A program made the translations under genes and the position numbers. From NCBI GenBank assembly GCA_023433345.1, contig JAEZDA010000084.1, positions 1 through 64,000 of the forward strand: a stretch of 64,000 bases of DNA. The letters are read 5' to 3'. The number at the start of each line of letters is the position of its first letter. The first letter of the stretch is position 1. This document shows positions 8,133 through 16,251 of the stretch, one piece after another. The notes under the pieces are model-generated. The model saw only the letters and a list, made by a program, of their open reading frames with translations. It was not told the DNA's origin and did no database searches. The stretch comes from Bacteroidota bacterium (GTDB taxonomy: Bacteria > Bacteroidota > Bacteroidia > Chitinophagales > Chitinophagaceae).

Positions 8133-9725
8133 ATGTACGATATTTCACAACTGAACGATTTACTCGTTACTGAATTGGTAGATATAGCAGAAGAACTAAA
8201 AATCCCCAATTACAAAAAATTAAATAAGACTGACTTAGTAAAATCCATACTTGATAAACAAGGTTCCATGAAAGAAGAAAACGATAAACCCAAACGCAAG
8301 CGCATAAATAAAGCAAAGCCAGGCACTGAAGAGGTCGCTGTTGCACCCGAGGTCGAGGAGAAAAAGGAAACAAATTCCCGTAAAAAAGCTGACCATGAAA
8401 AGAAGCTTGTAAGGCGAAAGACGGAAAATGAGGAAGAAGATATCCAGCCAATTACAGATCAGGAGTCTACGGTTCCGCCGGCAATAGCCCAGATGCTGCA
8501 AGAGGAGGATGTACAGCTCCCTGAATTACCGTTCGAAGCCTCCTCAACTCCCGCACCGGTTGCTAAGCAACAGCATCAAAACCGTCCACAACCTGTTTTT
8601 AATATCGAGTTCGACGGAGTGGTTGCAGGAGAGGGTGTGCTTGAGATGATGCCAGATGGTTACGGCTTTCTTCGCAGTAGTGATTACAATTACCTTTCCT
8701 CCCCCGATGATGTTTATGTTTCTCCTTCGCAGGTGAAATTATTCGGACTAAAAACAGGCGACACCGTTTTTGGATCTGTTCGCCCACCTAAGGAAGGTGA
8801 AAAATATTTTGCATTGCTAAAGGTGGAAACGATCAATGGAAAAAGACCTGATGAAGTTCGGGATCGCGTACCATTCGATTATCTTACTCCACTTTTCCCG
8901 TTTGAAAAGCTTAACCTTCATACAAAGTCTGACAATTACAGCACCCGGATCATGGACCTCTTTACACCGATCGGCAAAGGTCAGCGGGGTTTGATCGTGG
9001 CACAACCGAAGACCGGTAAAACCATGCTGTTGAAAGAGCTTGCGAATGCTATTGCCGAAAATCATCCTGAATGCTACCTGATGGTGGTGTTAGTTGATGA
9101 AAGACCTGAAGAGGTAACAGATATGGAACGAAGCGTGAAGGCAGAAGTGATCGCCTCCACATTCGACGAGCCGGCGGAAAAACATGTTAAGGTAAGCACT
9201 ATCGCATTGCAGAAAGCTAAACGCTTGGTTGAATGTGGTCATGATGTAGTTATCTTGTTGGATTCAATTACACGTTTGGCCCGTGCTCATAATACTGTAG
9301 CTCCTTCATCAGGTAAAGTATTATCCGGCGGTGTTGAAGCAAATGCAATGCAAAAGCCAAAGCAATTTTTTGGTGCGGCAAGGAAGATAGAAAATGGCGG
9401 CTCTCTTACAATTATAGCAACAGCCCTGGTAGATACCGGCAGCAAGATGGACGAAGTGATCTTTGAAGAATTTAAGGGAACAGGTAATATGGAACTTCAA
9501 CTTGAAAGGAAGCTTTCAAACCGAAGGATATACCCGGCCATTGACATTGTGTCTTCTTCCACGCGAAGAGATGACCTGTTACTTGATAAAGATACCTTCC
9601 AGCGCATGTGGGTTTTACGTAAGCATATTGCAGATATGAACCCTGAAGAAGCCATCAACCTGTTATTGAAAAACATGAAGGGCACGCGGGATAATGCCGA
9701 ATTCCTCATAGGCATGAACGGCTAA
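8133..9725 (+). CDS. rho: Transcription termination factor Rho
   Basis: This protein of 530 residues is longer than the enterobacterial form of about 420. The N-terminal Rho_N helices (about 1-48, with LVDIAEELKIPNYKKLNKTDLVKSIL) are followed by a charged, low-complexity insert (about 48-150, rich in Lys and Glu) of the kind common in Bacteroidota. Then come the RNA-binding cold-shock fold (LEMMPDGYGFLRS) and the RecA-like ATPase with Walker A AQPKTGKTM, VVLVDERPEEVTDM and LLDSITRLARA. Rho is a hexameric helicase that ends untranslated transcripts. A terminator follows directly, so it is transcribed separately from mnmH. Confidence 0.97.
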   Translation: MYDISQLNDLLVTELVDIAEELKIPNYKKLNKTDLVKSILDKQGSMKEENDKPKRKRINKAKPGTEEVAVAPEVEEKKETNSRKKADHEKKLVRRKTENEEEDIQPITDQESTVPPAIAQMLQEEDVQLPELPFEASSTPAPVAKQQHQNRPQPVFNIEFDGVVAGEGVLEMMPDGYGFLRSSDYNYLSSPDDVYVSPSQVKLFGLKTGDTVFGSVRPPKEGEKYFALLKVETINGKRPDEVRDRVPFDYLTPLFPFEKLNLHTKSDNYSTRIMDLFTPIGKGQRGLIVAQPKTGKTMLLKELANAIAENHPECYLMVVLVDERPEEVTDMERSVKAEVIASTFDEPAEKHVKVSTIALQKAKRLVECGHDVVILLDSITRLARAHNTVAPSSGKVLSGGVEANAMQKPKQFFGAARKIENGGSLTIIATALVDTGSKMDEVIFEEFKGTGNMELQLERKLSNRRIYPAIDIVSSSTRRDDLLLDKDTFQRMWVLRKHIADMNPEEAINLLLKNMKGTRDNAEFLIGMNG

Positions 9726-9769
9726 GCGATTAGGGAATCCTTGAAAGTTCTCACATTTTATATTTTCCG

Positions 9770-9797
9770 AACCGCTGGGCTTCCGGCGGTTTTTTTT
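9770..9797 (+). terminator. Terminator of rho
   Basis: A 9-bp stem (AACCGCTGG / CCGGCGGTT, one G-U pair) with a GCTT loop runs into a T-tract and ends 5 bases before the mnmH start codon. Confidence 0.8.
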
Positions 9798-9802
9798 GAA
9801 AT

Positions 9803-10849
9803 ATGGGCATTCAAAAAATAGATATCTCCGAATTTCTGAAACTCGGTAAGCAACTACCGGTTATGGATGTACGCAGTCCGGGAGAATATAGCCACGCCCA
9901 CATCCCCGGCGCATATCCCTTACCGTTATTCAGTGATGAGGAACGAAAGATCGTTGGCACGACATACAAACAAAAAAGCAGGGAACTCGCAATCAAAGCC
10001 GGCCTTGATTTCTTCAGGATGAGACCGATGCTGGAGGAAGCGGAGAAAATAATCACGAAACATGCCGGATCAGAGAACTCGGTGCTGGTACATTGCTGGC
10101 GTGGAGGAATGAGGAGCGCTGCCGTTGCCTGGTTGTTGAATTTGTATGGGTTTAAAGTTTATCTTCTAAATGGCGGGTATAAAGCGTTTCGGCGCTGGGC
10201 GCTGGAGCAATTTCAAAAACCTTACAACTTTCATGTTCTTGGCGGTTATACCGGTAGCGGAAAAACCATGCTGCTGCATCAGCTTCAAAACATGGGCGAA
10301 CAGGTTATAGATCTTGAGCATCTTGCTTCTCACAAAGGATCTGCTTTCGGCGGCTTCGGGCAAGCCACTCAACCTGCTCAGGAAATGTTTGAGAACCAAT
10401 TAGCGCTTGCACTCAATAATATTAGTGACGGAGATCCTGTATGGATAGAAGACGAGAGCCAAAGAATCGGGGTGCTTACAATTCCTCATCCATTATGGAA
10501 AACGATGAGGGAGTGCCCCGTGTATTTCCTGGATATTTCATTTGGGGAGAGGTTAAATTTTATAGTGAAAGATTATGGCGGTTTCGAAACCAATAAACTG
10601 ATTGAAGCAGTTCTGAGAATTCAGAAACGCCTCGGGCCAAAAGAAACGAAAGACACGATCAATTATCTTTTGGAAGATAATAAAGGTGCAGCCTTCACTA
10701 TCCTTTTGAATTATTATGATAAACTCTACAATAAAGGTCTCTCAAACAGGGATAACCCGGAAGGAAAGATAAATAAGATTGTGTGTTCGGGCGTTGATAC
10801 AATTGAAAACACTAAAAAACTGATATCATGCCTGCAAAAGCCGGTTTAA
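9803..10849 (+). CDS. mnmH: tRNA 2-selenouridine synthase
   Basis: This protein of 348 residues has an N-terminal rhodanese domain (VMDVRSPGEYSHAHIPGA, about 20-37) with the active Cys98 in VHCWRGGMRS, and a C-terminal P-loop domain with GGYTGSGKT (147-155). This is the MnmH (SelU/YbbB) arrangement and length. The enzyme replaces sulfur by selenium at the wobble uridine of certain tRNAs, going through a geranylated intermediate and using selenophosphate. It is the first gene of an operon that ends with selD, which makes that selenophosphate. Its 3' end overlaps the next gene by 22 bases. Confidence 0.95.
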   Translation: MGIQKIDISEFLKLGKQLPVMDVRSPGEYSHAHIPGAYPLPLFSDEERKIVGTTYKQKSRELAIKAGLDFFRMRPMLEEAEKIITKHAGSENSVLVHCWRGGMRSAAVAWLLNLYGFKVYLLNGGYKAFRRWALEQFQKPYNFHVLGGYTGSGKTMLLHQLQNMGEQVIDLEHLASHKGSAFGGFGQATQPAQEMFENQLALALNNISDGDPVWIEDESQRIGVLTIPHPLWKTMRECPVYFLDISFGERLNFIVKDYGGFETNKLIEAVLRIQKRLGPKETKDTINYLLEDNKGAAFTILLNYYDKLYNKGLSNRDNPEGKINKIVCSGVDTIENTKKLISCLQKPV

Positions 10850-11853
10850 TTATTTTTCTTTTGATGACAGCCCTTTGTTCCGCCAGTCAGGATATCACCG
10901 GCCTGTGGCAGGGAACGATCTATAATGATACCACACAGCAGTTTTATAAATATGAAATTGCTATCAGCGAACACAAAGGAAAGCTTTCGGGCTATTCACA
11001 CACATGGTTCATACTTGATGGCAAGCAGTATTATGGTGTGAAAAAAGTGAAGGTGCGAAAAATGGATGGTAAGATTATCATCGAAGATGATGGCCTGGTG
11101 GCAAACAATTATCCCGTTACTCCGGCAAAAAATATCAGGCAGCTTAATATTCTAACATATGGTGAAAGTGATAGTTCACGAACTCTTACGGGCCCATTTA
11201 CCACTAACCGAACGCGGGAGTACCGTTCACTCACAGGAAAGATAGATCTAAAAAGAAAAAAGGACTTTCAAAAATCATCATTGGTTCCACACCTGGAAGA
11301 ATTAAATCTCAAAGACCAATTGTCTTTCGTGGCGACAGACGAAATTGAAAAAGGGAATGTTGTCAAAAACGGGAGAACTTCGGCCACGCCTAACCGTGAG
11401 TTGGCCACCTCAAAAGTGAAAAAAGAGGAAATTGATAACGTGAGGAAAGAGGCTTCTCCAACACTACAGCCGGCCAAACCATTGCCTCCTGCCGCCGAAG
11501 TAAACTCACGCGAGGAAGTAGTTCAGCGATCAGTGGATTTTTCATCTGACAGTCTCTTTCTTACACTGTTTGATAATGGTGAGGTAGATGGCGATACCGT
11601 CAGTGTTCTTGCAAATGGGATTATCATAATCCCGAAAGCGAGGTTAAGTACAACAGCAATTCAGTATGCATTGGATGTGTCGGGCGTTGATAGTATCAAG
11701 TTGGTAATGTATGCAGAAAACCTGGGCACCATTGCTCCTAATACAGGTTTGCTTCTCGTGAAAGATGGCAGGGATCTGCATGAGATCCGGTTCAGCGGCA
11801 ACCTTAACCAAAATGCTGCTATCGTATTTCGAAAAAAGAAAGTGATAAATTAA
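10828..11853 (+). CDS. Secreted protein of unknown function inside the selenouridine operon
   Basis: This protein of 341 residues has a signal peptide (about 1-20, AGLIIFLLMTALCSASQ). An N-terminal beta-rich domain starts DITGLWQGTIYND and looks lipocalin- or DUF-like (about 21-130). A charged linker full of Lys, Glu and Pro (about 130-230) leads to a C-terminal beta domain with LYxNGEVDGDTVSVL-like text (here LTLFDNGEVDGDTVSVL) and ENLGTIAPNTGLLLV. I recall the C-terminal domain in other Chitinophagaceae proteins but know no function for it. It overlaps mnmH by 22 bases and selD starts 1 base after it, so all three are surely cotranscribed. Nothing in it suggests selenium chemistry. Confidence 0.75.
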   Translation: MPAKAGLIIFLLMTALCSASQDITGLWQGTIYNDTTQQFYKYEIAISEHKGKLSGYSHTWFILDGKQYYGVKKVKVRKMDGKIIIEDDGLVANNYPVTPAKNIRQLNILTYGESDSSRTLTGPFTTNRTREYRSLTGKIDLKRKKDFQKSSLVPHLEELNLKDQLSFVATDEIEKGNVVKNGRTSATPNRELATSKVKKEEIDNVRKEASPTLQPAKPLPPAAEVNSREEVVQRSVDFSSDSLFLTLFDNGEVDGDTVSVLANGIIIIPKARLSTTAIQYALDVSGVDSIKLVMYAENLGTIAPNTGLLLVKDGRDLHEIRFSGNLNQNAAIVFRKKKVIN

Positions 11854-11854
11854 A

Positions 11855-12910
11855 ATGGAACAGGAAGATAGTTTAAGGTTAACCGGGTTTTCTAAAGCCG
11901 GTGGGTGCAGTTGCAAAATTCCTCCGAACGTTCTAAAAGAAATACTCGGAGGAGAAATCAGCACCGCGCCGCAGGAATTATTGGTGGGATATAATACTAA
12001 TGATGATGCAGCAGTGTACGATCTTGGCGACGGCTCTGGGTTGATAGCCACCACAGATTTTTTTACACCTGTAGTTGATGATGCTTTTAATTTTGGTAGG
12101 ATAGCTGCTGCTAATGCAATCAGTGATGTATATGCAATGGGAGGAACACCTTTGCTGGCTTTGGCAATTTTGGGATGGCCGGTGGAGAAACTTCCGGCAG
12201 CAATGGCCGGGGAAGTGCTTCGCGGAGCGCGGGAGATGTGCCTTGAAGCGGGGATCCCTTTGGCGGGTGGACACAGTATTAATTCTGCTGAGCCCATATT
12301 CGGTTTGTCGGTTAACGGCAAGGTATTGAAGCAACACCTCAAGCGAAATAATACTGCCAGGCCTGGCGATCTTATTTATGCAACAAAGCCAATAGGAACA
12401 GGAATACTCTCAGCCGCACTAAAACGCGGTTTGCTTGCAGAGAAGCATTTGAAAGATTTTGTGGAGCATCTTTCCACATTAAACAAGGTGGGAGAAAGTT
12501 TAGCAAAGATCGCGGGCGTAAGTGCAATGACTGATATCACCGGTTTCGGGTTATTGGGCCATATTATTGAAATGGCCGAAGGTGCCGGCTGCTCGGCAGA
12601 ACTTTATTACAGTAAGATGCCAGTTATAGCCGCGGCAAAAGGTTACCTGCAGCAAAGAATTGTTCCCGATGCCACTTATAGAAACTGGAACAGCTACAGC
12701 AGTAAAACTTCATTTGATAAAGGCGTGGATGTAATGGAAGCATTCAATTTACTACCCGATCCTCAAACTAACGGCGGCATTATGTTTACCTGCCATCCGA
12801 ATGATATCACTGAGGTGGAGCAGGTTCTTCGCAACCACAATATCGTTTACACCACACCGTTAGGTAAAATGAAGGCACCGGAAGAAAAGGTGGTGACTGT
12901 TCTTAATTGA
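11855..12910 (+). CDS. selD: Selenide, water dikinase (selenophosphate synthase)
   Basis: This protein of 351 residues has the glycine-rich active loop GGCSCK near the N-terminus. Cys18 and Lys21 match the catalytic Cys17 and Lys20 of the E. coli enzyme, so this is a Cys form and not a selenoprotein. The AIRS-type ATP-binding core follows (NDDAAVYDLGDG, TTDFFTPVVDD, AANAISDVYAMGG, LAGGHSI, TDITGFGLLGH). It makes selenophosphate from selenide and ATP. No selA, selB or selC is seen in the window, so the visible outlet for selenophosphate is MnmH. It converges on the ctlX-like gene with 8 bases between them. Confidence 0.96.
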   Translation: MEQEDSLRLTGFSKAGGCSCKIPPNVLKEILGGEISTAPQELLVGYNTNDDAAVYDLGDGSGLIATTDFFTPVVDDAFNFGRIAAANAISDVYAMGGTPLLALAILGWPVEKLPAAMAGEVLRGAREMCLEAGIPLAGGHSINSAEPIFGLSVNGKVLKQHLKRNNTARPGDLIYATKPIGTGILSAALKRGLLAEKHLKDFVEHLSTLNKVGESLAKIAGVSAMTDITGFGLLGHIIEMAEGAGCSAELYYSKMPVIAAAKGYLQQRIVPDATYRNWNSYSSKTSFDKGVDVMEAFNLLPDPQTNGGIMFTCHPNDITEVEQVLRNHNIVYTTPLGKMKAPEEKVVTVLN

Positions 12911-12918
12911 TTCCGCGT

Positions 12919-13827
12919 TTAGAAAAGTTCGGCCATCATACATCGTGCACTTCCACCGCCGATCGTTTCTATCGTTTTTATGTTTACAGATAGAATTCGT
13001 GTGTAAGCCTGAATTTTTTGTAACTGGTTCGGGTGTAAGCTTTCCCGGGCACTACTGCTCATCAATAAAACAGGCTCACCCTCCGTATTTTGCAATTGAA
13101 GCATATTTCCCGCAAAGTTTTGCATTTGCAAAAATGAAATGCCGATAACTTCTTTTTCACATCCGGCAATGGCCTTTGTCACTTCAGCTTTTTCCCTTGG
13201 CTTTCTTAGCGCTTCCTCGCAGATCACAGCAAAATGATTTCCGATGCACATCATTACATTAGTATGATAGATCTCCCGGCCTTGCCGGTCATATGCATCA
13301 AAAAAAATTCCTTCATAGCCAGCGTGTTTGCAGAATTTATTGAAGAGAATATCCGTTGTTCTTTCTGACCTGCATGCAAATGCTTTCCTGTTCTCCCGAT
13401 CCAAAACCAGGCTCCCCGTCCCTTCAAGAAAAAGACCCTTCGCTTCAAATTTGCTCCAGTCTGAAATTAATTTGCTTCCTGTAAACTCCTTCAGCCTTTG
13501 CAGGTGTTCCGGCTTTTTTTCTTCCCTGCGCGATTTTGAATGCATCGGACAGATCATTATTTCGCCAGGCAACGATACAAACCAATTGTTCGGGAAAACG
13601 GCGTCGGGGAGTTCCGGGCTGCTGGGATCATTTAATACCAATACATCAATCCCGGAACTGCGAAGAAGATCGACCATATGATCGAACTCCGCCAGGGCCA
13701 GCTTTAAAATTTCTTCAACTGTTCGATGGTCACGTTCCTGAAAATGGTTCGTGCTTGCTGTACTACAATTATATTGGAAGGCTGCAGGCCGTACCATTGC
13801 TACGGACCTTGCAAAGTTATGGTTCAT
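12919..13827 (-). CDS. ctlX: Arginine deiminase-related protein, CtlX (citrulline utilisation) type
   Basis: This protein of 302 residues belongs to the guanidine-modifying (amidinotransferase) superfamily. It shows MVRPAAFQYN at the N-terminus, the Asp motif in DAVFPNNWF, the catalytic His in YHTNVMM and the nucleophilic Cys near the end in GGGSARCMM. CtlX-type enzymes act on ureido or guanidino compounds such as citrulline; the exact substrate here is not proven. The first ATG (13827) overlaps the pterin dehydratase gene by 11 bases. A TAACTTTG promoter-like box lies inside the first codons (13819-13812) and ATG 13797 is a second possible start, so the gene may also be transcribed alone. 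Confidence 0.85.
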   Translation of the reverse strand: MNHNFARSVAMVRPAAFQYNCSTASTNHFQERDHRTVEEILKLALAEFDHMVDLLRSSGIDVLVLNDPSSPELPDAVFPNNWFVSLPGEIMICPMHSKSRREEKKPEHLQRLKEFTGSKLISDWSKFEAKGLFLEGTGSLVLDRENRKAFACRSERTTDILFNKFCKHAGYEGIFFDAYDRQGREIYHTNVMMCIGNHFAVICEEALRKPREKAEVTKAIAGCEKEVIGISFLQMQNFAGNMLQLQNTEGEPVLLMSSSARESLHPNQLQKIQAYTRILSVNIKTIETIGGGSARCMMAELF

Positions 13828-14059
13828 GAGTTACCACATTATCGATCAGCGTGGCGAGGCGGTGGTCTTTTTCAGTTACAATATCTCCTTCATCATGTGT
13901 GTTAAGCCATATTTCAACGGTATTATATACATTCGTCCACCTGGGATGATGATTCATTTGTTCCGCACAATCAGCTACACGTTGCATAAAAGTAAAGGCC
14001 TCTCTGAAGGTTTTGAAAACAAACTTTCTATAGAGCGTATCATTGGTTTGCTGCCACAT
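13817..14059 (-). CDS. phhB: 4a-hydroxytetrahydrobiopterin dehydratase (pterin carbinolamine dehydratase)
   Basis: This protein of 80 residues shows the signature of the family: an FKTFREAFTFMQRVA helix, then the His cluster in NHHPRW, VYNTVEIWLNTHDEG and a final helix with DHRLATLID. The enzyme dehydrates 4a-hydroxytetrahydrobiopterin formed by aromatic amino acid hydroxylases. A slightly short length (80 against about 95) reflects a short N-terminus. It is the third gene of a minus-strand operon, 8 bases after the IPExxxVDY gene and overlapping ctlX. No aromatic hydroxylase is in the window. Confidence 0.9.
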   Translation of the reverse strand: MWQQTNDTLYRKFVFKTFREAFTFMQRVADCAEQMNHHPRWTNVYNTVEIWLNTHDEGDIVTEKDHRLATLIDNVVTHEP

Positions 14060-14067
14060 GTTTTTAA

Positions 14068-14511
14068 TTAAAAGATGAGGTGTTGCTTATTTTTAATTTT
14101 AGAAGGTTGCATTTCCATCACGAGTTGAACTCCCGGTATTTTTTTTATAGCGTGCATTAACTCCCCGATCTCTTTATCGCTAACGGTATCGTTTTTCATC
14201 AGCCACAGGTAGTCCAGATGCTTTAGCTCAGGAAGAAGATATTCCCCTTCATATTGGTTGCTGTAAAGAAAATGTACAAGAGCGCGATTCTCCGGCTGGC
14301 AATCGTAAATAGAAAAGAAGTAATTCCTGTTCTTCTTTCGAAGTTGAATTTCCATGGAAGTGTTGATTCGGAAATTCATTCCGAGATGTTTATTTACGTT
14401 CCAGGAAAACATGTAATCCTGCATCGGGGAAACGATACCCAGTATGCGGATCTCGTCGAAGAATGCGGAAGTAATATCGTCGTTGTCAAGTTTTAATTTA
14501 AGAACTGACAT
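14068..14511 (-). CDS. IPExxxVDY family protein
   Basis: This protein of 147 residues carries LPELKHLDYLW (about 105-115), which is the named motif of this Bacteroidota family with Leu replacing Ile and Val. The N-terminal part (KLKLDNDDITSAFFDEIRILGIVSP, DYMFSWNVNKHLGMNF) also fits. The family has no known function; the protein has no signal peptide and is probably cytoplasmic. It starts 10 bases after the M28 peptidase gene and is followed by the pterin dehydratase after 8 bases. No enzyme motif is visible. Confidence 0.8.
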   Translation of the reverse strand: MSVLKLKLDNDDITSAFFDEIRILGIVSPMQDYMFSWNVNKHLGMNFRINTSMEIQLRKKNRNYFFSIYDCQPENRALVHFLYSNQYEGEYLLPELKHLDYLWLMKNDTVSDKEIGELMHAIKKIPGVQLVMEMQPSKIKNKQHLIF

Positions 14512-14521
14512 GGTTGTCTTT

Positions 14522-16132
14522 TTAAAAAGTTACCTGTAGCAGCAACTCTTCTTTGCCCCGCAATATTTTCGCGCGCGTTGTTTCTCCTTTGTTGAACTTG
14601 TTTAATGCGTCCATATAGCTCATCACATCACTCACCTTGTGGTCACCCAGTTGAACGATCACATCCCCTGCCTTAATGCCTGCCTTTTCAGCAGTGCGAC
14701 CTTCAGTGACGCCATCCACCAACACCCCGCTGCCACTGAATGTGTAATCGGGCATGATACCGAGACTCACCTTAAAGCTTGATTTGCCCATATTTTGTTC
14801 GCGTGTTTTTAAGAAAGTAAGCTTGCCTGCGTCTTTTGTTTGATCGATAACATCATAGATAAACTTTACCACTTCTAACTGACCGGCATAATTAATTCGA
14901 TCCGCATCATCGGTCGGTTTGTGATAATCAGAATGAGTTCCTGTAAAAAAGAACAATACCGGGATGTCTTTCCTGTAGAAAGAGGTATGGTCACTTGGTC
15001 CGCTTCCCGAACTGTCTATTTTAATTTTAAGGTAGGGATGATTTGAGGTAATAACTGATGACCATGTTGGCGAAGTACCGAAACCCCCAACGGTCAGCCC
15101 ACGTGTACTGTCATTAAGTCGCCCCAACATATCCATATTTATCATGTAATTGATAACAGACCTGTCCTGAAGATTTTCTACAAAATATTTTGACCCGTAG
15201 AGCCCGAGTTCTTCCCCGGAAAATGCTACAAGAAGATAGTTATTATTTTTACTGCCGGATTTTTTAAGGATCCTTCCCAGTTCAATAAGTGCCGCGGTTC
15301 CGCTCGCGTTATCATCAGCTCCATTATGTATCTGCGGTTCCTTTCCTGCATACAAACTGTTATGGTCTTCGCCATACCCGAGATGATCATAGTGTGCGCC
15401 GAGCACGATTGTGTGCCGGGCGCCGTTGTTTATGAAGCCTGCAACATTGTTGCCTGTGCGGTTCTTGCTTTCAATTGAAACCCTCAGTTTTACCGGTACG
15501 CTCCTGTCTCTTCCGGGCGAGGTATACTTTTCGATGATCTCTTTTGCAACATACACAACGGGAATTGATGCCTGCGCGGTTTTGCTGCGCGCATCAAATT
15601 TCATTTGGTCGGGCAGATCAGAAGTATTTATAACAAGCATGGCATAAGCCTTTCTTTTTTCAGCCTCTGAAACTGCATCGAGAATAGTTTTTTCAATGTC
15701 GAAATGAGGATTAGTTTGATTCTCGCTCAATGTTGAGGCAAGGTCGAACAGGAAGATCTTATCAGAGTTTAATTCACCATCAGCATAACCGCTTCCCGAA
15801 AACCCCAGCGGAAAATAGTCAGATGGTCTTAATGAATCGCGGCCTATTATCAGGGAGCTGCCTTCAGCAACACTTCGTCCATCATTTACTGTAAATGGTT
15901 GCAGGTAGTCTGTTTTATTAAAAGGTTTTATCCCTGCGTTTTTAAACTGCTTTGTTATGTAATCTGCTGCAAGTTTTTCGCCTACCGTACCTGTTCTTCT
16001 GCCTTCAAGCTTGTCATCAGCGAGAAATGCGATATGCTTTTTAAGGTTTTTTAATACTTTCTGCTCCGGGAAGTTTTTTTGAGAAAATGCAGGTTGGCTT
16101 ATGATTAAAAATAGGAATAAGAGGTTTCTCAT
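14522..16132 (-). CDS. M28 family zinc aminopeptidase with C-terminal PDZ domain
   Basis: This protein of 536 residues has a signal peptide (1-17, ending AFSQ). The M28 ligands are visible in order: His/Asp in GAHYDHLG, Asp in GADDNASGTAAL, Glu-Glu in FSGEELGLYGS, Asp in NMDMLG, and a final His in THSDYHKPTDD. A protease-associated (PA) segment is inserted before the first ligand (about 110-220). The last 85 residues form a PDZ domain (GVLVDGV, AEKAGIKAGDVIVQLGDHKV). M28 enzymes remove N-terminal residues from peptides; here it acts outside the cytoplasm. It is the first gene of the minus-strand set that ends with ctlX. Confidence 0.92.
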   Translation of the reverse strand: MRNLLFLFLIISQPAFSQKNFPEQKVLKNLKKHIAFLADDKLEGRRTGTVGEKLAADYITKQFKNAGIKPFNKTDYLQPFTVNDGRSVAEGSSLIIGRDSLRPSDYFPLGFSGSGYADGELNSDKIFLFDLASTLSENQTNPHFDIEKTILDAVSEAEKRKAYAMLVINTSDLPDQMKFDARSKTAQASIPVVYVAKEIIEKYTSPGRDRSVPVKLRVSIESKNRTGNNVAGFINNGARHTIVLGAHYDHLGYGEDHNSLYAGKEPQIHNGADDNASGTAALIELGRILKKSGSKNNNYLLVAFSGEELGLYGSKYFVENLQDRSVINYMINMDMLGRLNDSTRGLTVGGFGTSPTWSSVITSNHPYLKIKIDSSGSGPSDHTSFYRKDIPVLFFFTGTHSDYHKPTDDADRINYAGQLEVVKFIYDVIDQTKDAGKLTFLKTREQNMGKSSFKVSLGIMPDYTFSGSGVLVDGVTEGRTAEKAGIKAGDVIVQLGDHKVSDVMSYMDALNKFNKGETTRAKILRGKEELLLQVTF

Positions 16133-16154
16133 ATATGGAAGATCATTTGAAATG

Positions 16155-16162
16155 CAAAGTTA
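16155..16162 (-). promoter_or_regulatory. -7 box (TAACTTTG) of the M28 peptidase operon
   Basis: An exact TAnnTTTG match on the minus strand, 22 bases before the ATG at 16132. No good -33 box is seen. Confidence 0.5.
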
Positions 16163-16251
16163 AGGAACAGGCCTCAAAGCATTGATGTTCCTGATATCGT
16201 AAACCATTCGGGAAGGAAAGTTATAATTTCGCAGCTCGAATAATTCGCGGA

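Noticed and set aside
16219..16231. TATAATTTCG near feoB as a -7 box
   Set aside because: The spacing inside the box does not match TAnnTTTG, so it is not listed as a promoter, although it is near the right place.
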